Assembly: GCF_000019725.1 (NCBI RefSeq)
Contig: NC_010505.1
Location: 2,793,001 to 2,857,000, forward strand
Length of the DNA stretch: 64,000 bases
Direction of reading: 5' to 3'
Source: Methylobacterium radiotolerans JCM 2831
Lineage (GTDB): Bacteria; Pseudomonadota; Alphaproteobacteria; Rhizobiales; Beijerinckiaceae
A program made the translations under genes and the position numbers. Of this stretch, positions 6,822 to 13,400 are shown piece after piece. Position 1 is the first letter of the stretch. Each line of letters begins with the position of its first letter. Under the pieces are notes generated by a model. That model did not search any database. It saw nothing but the letters and a program-made list of their open reading frames with translations, and had not been told where the DNA came from.

Positions 6822-7180
6822 TCAGGTGGGGTCGACGGCCCAGCACGAGCCGTCGGCGGCGAGGTGGACGAGGGCGGCTGCGCGCACCGGCGTGCCGTCT
6901 CCCAGCGTGAAATGAGCCCCCCGGTAGGGGCAGAAGCGAACCCGCAGCGCCTCGCGCGGGACGGCTCCGGATTCGATGGGGCGCCCCTCACGACGGCGAC
7001 GACCTCGCGGGCGCGCCGGGTCTGCACCCTGCGAACGCCGGCGGCCGAGACCACGAACCGGGCGTCCTTCAGGACCAGGGTCTCGACGTGCCCGATGACG
7101 CGGCCTGCGCGCCTGACGGAGAAGCAGGACCGCGACAGGTTGCGGTAGGCGTCTACGGGAGCGGCAGCGGGCGGACGCAT
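6822..7180 (-). pseudogene. Conserved small phage protein, frameshifted
   Basis: The first part (AYRNLSRSCFSVRRAGRVIGHVETLVLKDARFV...) looks like a common conserved small protein of phages and islands. Around codon 65 the natural continuation (IESGAVPREALRVRFCPYRGAHF...AADGSCWAVDPT) sits in another frame. The switch is explained by loss of one base in the C-run at 6984-6987 (plus strand). Restoring it gives an uninterrupted protein of about 119 residues ending at 6822. As read, the first frame runs on into the secreted-protein gene. Confidence 0.65.
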
Positions 7181-7371
7181 AGCGCGACGGCCTCCGCCTC
7201 CAGCGCCATCCGAAGAGCGTCCTCGCGCCGAAGCCGGCCGGCGCCGTCTAGGGCGATGAGCCGGTCGACGCGAAGCGCCATCGCGACGGCGACGAGCCCG
7301 CAGACCCGCCTGGTCGCCCATGCCGACCGGAGGCGGTCCCGAACCTTGTGGAGGTCCTCGTCAGGCGGCAT
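7153..7371 (-). CDS. Small helical protein
   Basis: 72 residues, ATG 7371. Helical and charged (DEDLHKVRDRLRSAWATRR...REDALRMALEAEAVAL). It overlaps its upstream neighbour by 11 bases and its downstream neighbour by 28, part of a tightly packed leftward set. Function unknown. Confidence 0.55.
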   Translation of the reverse strand: MPPDEDLHKVRDRLRSAWATRRVCGLVAVAMALRVDRLIALDGAGRLRREDALRMALEAEAVALCVRPLPLP

Positions 7372-7540
7372 CGGAGGCCTCCTCCGGCTCCGGCAGCGCG
7401 GCGCGGATCTCGCGGATCGCGTCGGAGACGGCGGCCGCGTCGAGCGGGTTGACCTGGCCGGCGCAGGCCAGCTTCAGGACGTGGAGCGCCAGGGAGGCCA
7501 AGGCCTCGCGGCGGTCGGCGGCGGTCTCGATGTGCTGCAC
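7361..7540 (-). CDS. Small helical protein
   Basis: 59 residues from GTG 7540, chosen because GGAG lies just upstream and 15 bases separate it from the AAA+ gene stop. Acidic C-terminus (AIREIRAALPEPEEASDAA). No family recognised. Confidence 0.5.
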   Translation of the reverse strand: MQHIETAADRREALASLALHVLKLACAGQVNPLDAAAVSDAIREIRAALPEPEEASDAA

Positions 7541-7554
7541 GGAGATCTCCGGGA

Positions 7555-9213
7555 TCAGTGACGGGGGGTGGACGGGTCCGCGTCGCGGGCCCGGAGGATC
7601 GTGGAGACCAGGCGCTGCAGCCGGCGGATCGAGCCACCCTGGCCCCACGCACCGCGCAGGGCTTGCCACTCGACGCCGTCCAGGACGCCCCATGCCGGGT
7701 CGAGGCCCTGCTCCCGGCAAGCCTGCGCGGCGACCTGCGGGACCAGGGCGGCGAGGTGCTCGGAGCCAGGGGCGCTGACCTCCAGCACACGCATGCGGTC
7801 GCGCAGGCTCGAAGGGATCCCGGCGAGGGAGTTGGCCGTCGCCAGATACGCGACGTTCGACAGGTCCAGGGTCATGGCCGAGAAGGGGCAGGCCCACCGA
7901 CTGGACGTCTCGTCGTCCCACAGCCCGTGAAGGACGTCGTGCAGCCTGCCCCCGTTAGTGCCGCGGTGGCCGGAGGCCTTCTCGATCTCGTCGACCTGCG
8001 CCAGGCCGGTCGCGCGCATGTGCTCGGCGAGCATGGCCGCGACGGTGCCAAGGTGGCCGCTATTCCAGCGAATACTTGTCCCTCCGTAGCTATTATCGGT
8101 CGAATTGTCGGCATTGTAGCGCGAGAACGGTAAGCCCGAATGTTCGGCAATGAAGCGGCCGATGGCCGTCTTGCCGATGCCGGCGGGCCCGACGAGGCAG
8201 AGGCGCATGCTCCCCCAGTGCGTGCGCCCGGCCTGAGCCTCGCGGATGGCGCGCGGGACGCCGGGCATGTGCGGCCACCGGGCCACGGCCGCGGCTTCCC
8301 AGGCGTCCCAGTCGTCGGGGACGGGCACGCCCGGCAGCGCAGCGCCAAGGGCGTCGCCGAGGGCGGCCTTGATGTCGCGCAGGTTGTCCGGCTTTCCGGC
8401 GGAGGACTTCGACAGGGCGGGGAACACAACGACCGCGCCCGGCGGCGGGGTCGGCACGACGGCTACGGCCTTCCGGAAACCCGCGAGCGACGCGCGCTTC
8501 GGCGCCGGCTCCTCGGCCTCCCGCTCGCTGGCACTGGCCCTGGCCTCGACGATGGCGTCTCGGATGCGTTCGCGAGTAGCCAGCGCGGCCTGCGCAACGT
8601 ACTCCTCTCCGGCCTCCCGCCACTGCCCGACGACGTCGTAGCGGTGCGTGCCGGGGATGCACCGCGGCTCGACATAGCCGTCCAGCATCTCCGCCCCGAG
8701 GAGCGTGGCGATGAGCGCGGGGCGGCCGTCCACGTTGCCATCCCGGCGGGCGTGACGAGCCACGACGCCCCGGAGGCGGTCGGCCGCCAACCGGTCGCCC
8801 AGGGAGGCGCGGTGGTAGACAATCCGCTCGTCGAGGTCGTCGAGCGGATTGTGGATGCCGTAGCCAAGGTCGAGCTCGACGTCCTCGGCCGGGCGGAGCG
8901 CCAGCAGGCGTTCGAGCTCGGTCGATGCGCTCAGCAGTCTCGTCTGGAAGACGCGGCGCGCCACGCGGTCGATGCCGTGCCGCGCCCCGACAAGCTCGGC
9001 ACATGTGAGGTACGTGCTGCTGAGGAGCTCCGCCATAACCTCGGAGCCGCCCACCGCCTCGACCAGGGCGGGCCGGTCTAGGGCCACGACGTCAGGCCAC
9101 TCGGTGACGAGGTGCTCGTAGAGGTCGCGGTGTGCGGTGTCGCCGGTGGGGCGGGCGCCGCACAAAAGGGCGCGCGTCGTCGGGTGCGCGCTGCGGGCGC
9201 GTGCGTTCGTCAT
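7555..9213 (-). CDS. Lon-like AAA+ ATPase without protease domain
   Basis: 552 residues. The N-terminal 270 residues are unfamiliar, with charged helices. The AAA+ core has Walker A GPAGIGKT (about residue 345), Walker B with AQVDEIEK (about 408), sensor-1-like YLATANS, and an arginine-finger-like SLRDRMRVLEV, the last two closely resembling Lon. No Ser-Lys protease domain follows, so it is not a Lon protease. ATP-driven remodelling of a protein or nucleoprotein target is inferred. A GGAG lies before ATG 9213. It belongs to the leftward set that starts near 10,650. Confidence 0.75.
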   Translation of the reverse strand: MTNARARSAHPTTRALLCGARPTGDTAHRDLYEHLVTEWPDVVALDRPALVEAVGGSEVMAELLSSTYLTCAELVGARHGIDRVARRVFQTRLLSASTELERLLALRPAEDVELDLGYGIHNPLDDLDERIVYHRASLGDRLAADRLRGVVARHARRDGNVDGRPALIATLLGAEMLDGYVEPRCIPGTHRYDVVGQWREAGEEYVAQAALATRERIRDAIVEARASASEREAEEPAPKRASLAGFRKAVAVVPTPPPGAVVVFPALSKSSAGKPDNLRDIKAALGDALGAALPGVPVPDDWDAWEAAAVARWPHMPGVPRAIREAQAGRTHWGSMRLCLVGPAGIGKTAIGRFIAEHSGLPFSRYNADNSTDNSYGGTSIRWNSGHLGTVAAMLAEHMRATGLAQVDEIEKASGHRGTNGGRLHDVLHGLWDDETSSRWACPFSAMTLDLSNVAYLATANSLAGIPSSLRDRMRVLEVSAPGSEHLAALVPQVAAQACREQGLDPAWGVLDGVEWQALRGAWGQGGSIRRLQRLVSTILRARDADPSTPRH

Positions 9214-9285
9214 CTTCGGTCTCCAGGGCCGCCGCCCCGGACGTTCCGCGGGCGTAGCTCAAGGGCCGTCGTATCAGACGAATCC

Positions 9286-9822
9286 CTACTTCCCGGTTAA
9301 CGGGTCGTCCTTCCGGCGGCGGAAGGCCTCGCGCTCGGCGAGGACCTCGTCGACGACGGCGAGAGCGCGCTGCATCGTCTGGCGGACGTCCAGGTCGCGC
9401 TGGCTCGTGTCGACCCGGGCCGGGCGGCCGGAGACATGGCGGCTCTCGACGACGCCCTCCTGGATCTCCTCGACGCACAGCAGGGCGTGGCCGAGGGCGC
9501 GGGGATGCGAGTGGGCGGAGGCCTGGGCGAGGAACAGCAGGACGTACTCAGGCAGGCCGAACCGGGCGATGCGGTCCTTGGACGTGGACCGCCGGTTGAT
9601 CTGCATCAGCCTGGCCAAGCTCGACACCCACTCGTGCCCGAGCACCCGCGTCGCTGCTGCGTCGACAGCCTCGACGAGGTCCTCGCCGATTGCCTCCTGG
9701 GAGAGGAGCACGCCGTCGGCGACGTAGGAGCGCTCCAGCATGACGAGGGGCGACCCCTCGTAGGTGCCGATGCAGACGCCCTCGGCCGGCTGCGGCATGG
9801 GCTTGAGGACGATGCGAGACAT
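9286..9822 (-). CDS. Hypothetical phage-type protein
   Basis: 178 residues from ATG 9822 (GGGAG nine bases upstream). A mixed alpha/beta N-terminal half is followed by a helical C-terminal half and a basic end (EREAFRRRKDDPLTGK). No conserved motif that I recognise. It lies between a strong hairpin and the AAA+ gene and is probably co-transcribed with it. Confidence 0.6.
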   Translation of the reverse strand: MSRIVLKPMPQPAEGVCIGTYEGSPLVMLERSYVADGVLLSQEAIGEDLVEAVDAAATRVLGHEWVSSLARLMQINRRSTSKDRIARFGLPEYVLLFLAQASAHSHPRALGHALLCVEEIQEGVVESRHVSGRPARVDTSQRDLDVRQTMQRALAVVDEVLAEREAFRRRKDDPLTGK

Positions 9823-9843
9823 TGGGGGCTCCCGGCATGCGGA

Positions 9844-9869
9844 AGGGCGGCCCCGGAGGGGACCGCCCT
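9844..9869 (-). terminator. Intergenic GC hairpin
   Basis: AGGGCGG and CCGCCCT flank an inner CCCC/GGGG stem with one mismatch, between two leftward genes. No T-run. May be a partial terminator or RNA processing site. Confidence 0.4.
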
Positions 9870-9899
9870 GGAGGTGGGTTCGCCGTGGCTGGCGGTGGG

Positions 9900-10115
9900 T
9901 CAGCGGGCGTACCGCAGGTCCTCGACGGGGACGGGCCCGAACTCGGCCTTGAGGCGCTCCAGGAGCTCGGTCGTGGCGGCCTCGTAGTCCCCGCCCTCGG
10001 GCGTCTGGTGGGCAATGTGCTGCTCGATGGCCTCGGCGGCGACGTCACGGTCGGCCTGCGTGGCGGCGGCCTTCCGGGCGGCGATGGCGGTATCGATGGT
10101 GGTGGTCTCGGACAT
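9900..10115 (-). CDS. Small acidic helical protein
   Basis: 71 residues from ATG 10115 (GAGG upstream). Strongly helical and acidic (TTTIDTAIAARKAAATQADRD...EATTELLERLKAEFGPVPVEDLRY). Second gene of the leftward set. Function unknown. Confidence 0.55.
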   Translation of the reverse strand: MSETTTIDTAIAARKAAATQADRDVAAEAIEQHIAHQTPEGGDYEAATTELLERLKAEFGPVPVEDLRYAR

Positions 10116-10174
10116 GGCCTCGATCCTCTGTGTCGACCCGCCCGGACAGCCCGCGGCGGGGGTGGCGCCCTGTC

Positions 10175-10223
10175 GGCGCTCCCCGCTCCCCCGCCGGTGA
10201 CCGACGGGGGAGAAGGGAGCGCC
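10175..10223 (-). terminator. Nested intergenic hairpin
   Basis: An outer 9-bp stem (GGCGCTCCC / GGGAGCGCC) encloses an inner 6-bp stem (CCCCCG / CGGGGG). It fills the gap between two leftward genes. No T-tract, so termination is not certain. Confidence 0.45.
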
Positions 10224-10227
10224 GCGC

Positions 10228-10647
10228 TCAGGCGGCTTTGGCGGGGATCTCGCCGAACCCGGCCATGGCGGCGCGCAGGACGGCATCCTTGGCCTTGGCG
10301 GTCAGGTCGATCCGGTCGATGCCCCCCTGCTTCGGGTAGACGTCCTCGCCGCCGGCGGCGACCACGAACCAGCCCCGAGCGGTCCGCTTCAGGCTGAAGG
10401 CGGAGACCTTCTTCGCGTAGCGGTAGCTGTTCGCGGTCGGGCCGGCTTCGCGGTAGCTGTAGACGCACCCGGCGCGGTTCGAGAGGGCGACACCGGCACC
10501 GTGGAGACGTTCCTCAGCGCGCTCGGCCGCGTCGAGGATCTCGGTCGCCGTTGGGAAGACCTTGGCGCGGCCCTTGATGGCGTCGAGCGCCAGCGTGAGC
10601 TCGGCGGCATTCTCACGGGACAGGAGGATGGAGGTGATCTTGGACAT
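10228..10647 (-). CDS. Hypothetical early-region protein
   Basis: 139 residues from ATG 10647 (AAGGGA upstream). An N-terminal helical part (SRENAAELTLALDAIKGRAKVF) is followed by an aromatic, basic strand-rich part (NSYRYAKKVSAFSLKRTARGWFVVAAG). First gene of the leftward set, directly downstream of the operator/promoter. I do not recognise it. As first gene of a phage-type early unit it could be a control or nucleic-acid-binding protein. Confidence 0.6.
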   Translation of the reverse strand: MSKITSILLSRENAAELTLALDAIKGRAKVFPTATEILDAAERAEERLHGAGVALSNRAGCVYSYREAGPTANSYRYAKKVSAFSLKRTARGWFVVAAGGEDVYPKQGGIDRIDLTAKAKDAVLRAAMAGFGEIPAKAA

Positions 10648-10694
10648 GAAGGCGATCCCTTGGGTCGGAGGTCCGGACGATCCGCGACCAACGC

Positions 10695-10730
10695 AATGTC
10701 ACATTTAAAGCGACATTAACCGGATTGCAA
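10695..10730 (-). promoter_or_regulatory. Operator palindrome overlapping a promoter
   Basis: AATGTC (10695-10700) and GACATT (10712-10717) are exact inverted arms of a 23-bp palindrome in which 9 of 11 positions pair. On the minus strand TTGCAA (10725-10730) and TTAAAT (10703-10708) lie 16 nt apart, like -35 and -10 boxes, so the palindrome covers the -10 region. This AT-rich patch stands out in 70% GC surroundings and fits repressor control of the leftward genes. Confidence 0.6.
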
Positions 10731-10774
10731 GCCCCAGAACGAAGAAAGGGCCCGCCGCGTGGCGAGCCCTGTTC

Positions 10775-11140
10775 GCCCTCCCGTTGGGAGGTTCACGTTC
10801 CCCAAAACCGAGGGGATGAACCGGCAGGTCTGCCCTCCCAAAGGAAGGATCGCAGGTCGCCCCGTACACGAGGGGGTCAGCCGGGTTTGCCCTCCCGCAA
10901 GCGGGAGAAAGTTCAGACGGCAGGCCCTGTCGGGATCTGGCCGGGCTTGCCCTCCCACCGGGAGGGGATTTCACTCACCGCGGTACATGCGGTGAAGGGT
11001 GGTCCGCCCTCCCACCGGGAGGAACCCACATCGCCAACGTGGCTGTTAGCGAGCCAAGGGTTGCCCTCCCGTCGCCGGGAGGTGGACCGATCTTCGACCT
11101 GGCTCTTCTCAAAGTTAGGTCTGCCCCCGCCGAAGCGAGG
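10775..11140. repeat. Array of seven GC hairpins with six 42-nt spacers
   Basis: Seven copies of GCCCTCCC-loop-GGGAGG-like hairpins start at 10775, 10832, 10889, 10949, 11006, 11063 and 11123. The hairpins are 15 nt (copies 1, 2, 4 and 5), 18 nt (3 and 6) or about 16 nt (the last, degenerate). Loops and some stem pairs differ (GTT, AAA, GCAAGC, ACC, ACC, GTCGCC), yet each of the six intervals between them is exactly 42 nt and of different sequence. Spacers end in a similar GGYYYGC run and several hold their own inverted repeats (10790-10822, 10976-10994, 11096-11121). The array occupies the gap between divergent leftward and rightward genes. Function unknown. It is not a standard CRISPR because the repeats are not identical. 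Confidence 0.8.
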
Positions 11141-11254
11141 AACGCTCCGGAACATAGGGAGCACGCCCCGCCGGTCAAGCCGACCCGCCCGCTCGCTTGT
11201 GGATAGCGTCGCTCCGCGGGAGCCTCCCCTCGTGCGGGACGGGAGGCGATTCGG

Positions 11255-11563
11255 ATGGACCAGCGCGAGTTCTACTGGGTGCGGGTGAAGGGCGAGCTAT
11301 GGAACAGCCTCGCCGTCGCGACGACGGACGAGAAGGAGGTGAGGCACTTCCACCTGCCGGGCAGGCTTTTCGGTCTGTACGAAGGACAGGTCGAGGTGGT
11401 CGAGCGCATCCCGGCGCCTTGCGAGCCGCTCACCTCCGAGGCCGAGGACGCGGGCGGCTTCATGCTCCGGGCGGTCCGCAAGCTGTTTGGGCTGTCGTCG
11501 CCGAAGGCCTCGGTCATCACCTACCAGCAGGCCGCACGCGCCATGGTCCGGAGGGCGGCATGA
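11255..11563 (+). CDS. Hypothetical protein downstream of hairpin array
   Basis: 102 residues from ATG 11255 with GGGAGG nine bases upstream. An N-terminal strand-rich segment (REFYWVRVKGELWNSLAVATT, then LPGRLFGLYEGQVEVVERI) reads like a small beta fold. The C-terminus is basic and helical. Its stop overlaps the next ATG as ATGA, so both genes are probably one unit. No family recognised. Confidence 0.6.
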   Translation: MDQREFYWVRVKGELWNSLAVATTDEKEVRHFHLPGRLFGLYEGQVEVVERIPAPCEPLTSEAEDAGGFMLRAVRKLFGLSSPKASVITYQQAARAMVRRAA

Positions 11564-12012
11564 GTCAGAGTTGGCGTTGCGGGCCGCCGATCGCCGACGA
11601 TGGCATCGCCGCCGAGGACCTCCGGCCGTTCGGTTGGGCCCCGGGCAAGTACACCGGGCCGTGCCGGACATGCGGCGGCCAGCATTGGGACTGCGATAAG
11701 CGGGCCCGCTCCTGCCGGCCGTGTGCGGTCAAGGCGCTTGAGGCCGAGCGGGCGAAGCCTCCAGCACCGAAGCATCTCGGGCCCGAGCCAACCGATGCGC
11801 AGGTGGTGGCCTTCGGAGACGCCTTCTACGGCGACCTCACTCAGTGGGGGTACTCAGAGCGACAGCGGAACGGCATCGCCGACGGCGTGCGCCGGGGGCT
11901 GCGCGCGGCCCTCGCCATCGGCCTGTCCGGAAATCCGGCGGGGGCTGCAGAGCCCCCGCCGCCGCGCATTCGCGACGCCGACCTGCCGGCAGTGGGGAGC
12001 TTCCATGGCTGA
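11560..12012 (+). CDS. Cys-rich zinc-knuckle protein
   Basis: 150 residues. Residues about 34-60 contain five Cys and one His (CRTCGGQHWDCDKRARSCRPC), a likely zinc knuckle. A helical region follows (WGYSERQRNGIADGVRRGLRAALAIG), then a palindromic repeat copy read as SGNPAG, then a Pro-rich tail. A small nucleic-acid-binding phage protein is plausible from the Cys pattern. It converges with the Shedu gene, 52 nt away. Confidence 0.55.
   Translation: MSQSWRCGPPIADDGIAAEDLRPFGWAPGKYTGPCRTCGGQHWDCDKRARSCRPCAVKALEAERAKPPAPKHLGPEPTDAQVVAFGDAFYGDLTQWGYSERQRNGIADGVRRGLRAALAIGLSGNPAGAAEPPPPRIRDADLPAVGSFHG
11925..11943 (+). repeat. Palindromic repeat copy 5
   Basis: Same 18-base sequence as 4653-4670 (GTCCGGAAATCCGGCGGG), here read as SGNPAG. 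It is directly followed by a GGGGGCT/AGCCCCC hairpin. Confidence 0.65.
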
Positions 12013-12064
12013 GCGTGACCGGCCGCCTAGGACAAGTGTTTTAGGGCGCCGCGCTGCCTCATAA

Positions 12065-13150
12065 TCAAGTTCCCAAGACGACACACTGCTCTGCAGGCGC
12101 GTCCTCGAAGTACCTCAAGACCCGCTTCGCGATGGCCAGCAGGCCGTCGAAGGTGATGATCTCTATACGGTGGAGATGGCCGTTGTGGCGTCGCAGGGCG
12201 TCCCGCTGGTCATCGTCCCTGTCCCTTCCGATGATGATGCGCGCGCGCATCTTGGTGACGTCCTCGCGGTCGTTGGCGAGGATGCCGTCGCGGTTTCGGT
12301 CGAGCTTCTCCAAGTAGTTCTCCGCCTGAGCGACGACGCGAGATAGCTCGACGCCCGGAGCCCAGACCTTGTGTGATGCATCCCAGTTGAAGAGCGACTT
12401 GCCGTGCAGTGGGGTCTTGATCTCGATGAGCTCGACGCGGCCGTCCGTCGTCCGCCGAGGCACGAAGTCGGTGATTTCGTCCCGGGTCCAGCGGCGGCGG
12501 TCGAGGATGCAGGAATACTCGCTGCCGAACAGCCACGGCTGCTCCTCCAGAAGCGCCTGGAACTGCCCTTCCTTGACGGTCGGGTCATCGATCATCGTCT
12601 CCAGGCGGAACAGGACCTGTCGGTAGACGGCGAGGTTCATGGCGGCCGCGGCTTTCTCGATGAAGCGCTCGTCCGCCGCCAGGCGTGACACCAGGTCACC
12701 GAGGATGGCCGGCTTCTCGGACGCCTCTCGCAGCAGCATCGCCAGCGCGTCCATGCGGTCCGTGGCGGTCAGGTCCTGCAGGGCGCGGATCACGTCGGCT
12801 GGGCTGCCCTTGGTCGGCATGACGATGTAGCCGCCGGTGTCGGACGGGACCGAGCCGCTCCCGGACGCCGCCAGGAAATCGGCGAGGCGCCGGGTCTCAT
12901 CGCCGCCGAGCTGCACGCTGCGTGTTGGATCGACCTCGCACGCCGTCTTGGACAGGGCGATGGTCTTGATGGTGAGCGCGTCGTGGTGGTGCTCGCCGGT
13001 GTGCTGGTCGCGAACGCTCGTCAGCCGCGCGATCCGGCGGACCTTTGACCGGTCTGCCCGCCCATCTTTAAGTACGCACTCCTTCCGCCCGAGGAGGTTC
13101 GGGTTAACGGACGGGTCTCGCTTGTCGACGTAGACTTTCGTGGGCTCCAT
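12065..13150 (-). CDS. sduA: Shedu anti-phage nuclease SduA (DUF4263)
   Basis: 361 residues. The C-terminal half matches the DUF4263/Shedu family: FQALLEEQPWLFGSEYSCILD, then TRDEITDFVPRR with the Asp (about 227) and ELIEIKTP with Glu and Lys (about 243 and 245), a PD-(D/E)xK nuclease core, then AQAENYLEKLDRN and RARIIIGRDRDDDQRDALRRHN. The N-terminal 180 residues are variable in this family and probably sense the trigger. Shedu is a single-gene phage defence system. The gene is divergent from 13401, with a perfect palindrome between them. Confidence 0.88.
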   Translation of the reverse strand: MEPTKVYVDKRDPSVNPNLLGRKECVLKDGRADRSKVRRIARLTSVRDQHTGEHHHDALTIKTIALSKTACEVDPTRSVQLGGDETRRLADFLAASGSGSVPSDTGGYIVMPTKGSPADVIRALQDLTATDRMDALAMLLREASEKPAILGDLVSRLAADERFIEKAAAAMNLAVYRQVLFRLETMIDDPTVKEGQFQALLEEQPWLFGSEYSCILDRRRWTRDEITDFVPRRTTDGRVELIEIKTPLHGKSLFNWDASHKVWAPGVELSRVVAQAENYLEKLDRNRDGILANDREDVTKMRARIIIGRDRDDDQRDALRRHNGHLHRIEIITFDGLLAIAKRVLRYFEDAPAEQCVVLGT

Positions 13151-13275
13151 AAAGTGCTCCGCGCATGGACGGACGGGCAGCCTGGACCGCTAACCCGATG
13201 CCGTCCAGCGCCAGGGAGGTTAGCATCCGCAAGCAAGTAGCTTGTCGGTCGCGTGAGTGAGGGCGACAGGCTGGC

Positions 13276-13290
13276 AATCACCCGGTGATT
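13276..13290. promoter_or_regulatory. Perfect 15-bp palindrome between divergent genes
   Basis: AATCACC-C-GGTGATT lies midway between the start of the Shedu gene (13150, leftward) and the unknown gene at 13401 (rightward). The position and symmetry suggest a dimeric repressor site. No regulator gene is adjacent. Confidence 0.5.
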
Positions 13291-13400
13291 AACCGACCGC
13301 GCTGCATTCGCCAGGACCGCCTCACCCGACGGCAACCCTGGCCGTAGGTAGGCCTCTGCGATTCGGTTTCCGGTAACTCGCCCCGGCGACTGTCGGGAGC

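Noticed and set aside
10775..11140. CRISPR array
   Set aside because: Repeats are only about 22 nt including the conserved lead-in, with different loops and stem bases in nearly every copy. CRISPR repeats are near-identical. No cas gene is in the window.
10648..11254. Retron msr/msd or diversity-generating template
   Set aside because: No reverse transcriptase gene anywhere in the window.
10725..11288. 187-codon ORF with GLPS-type repeats through the hairpin array
   Set aside because: It starts at TTG inside a promoter-like region, has no RBS, and its repeats are explained by DNA-level hairpins whose periods are multiples of three. Open minus-strand frames look equally repetitive. Kept only as an alternative to test.
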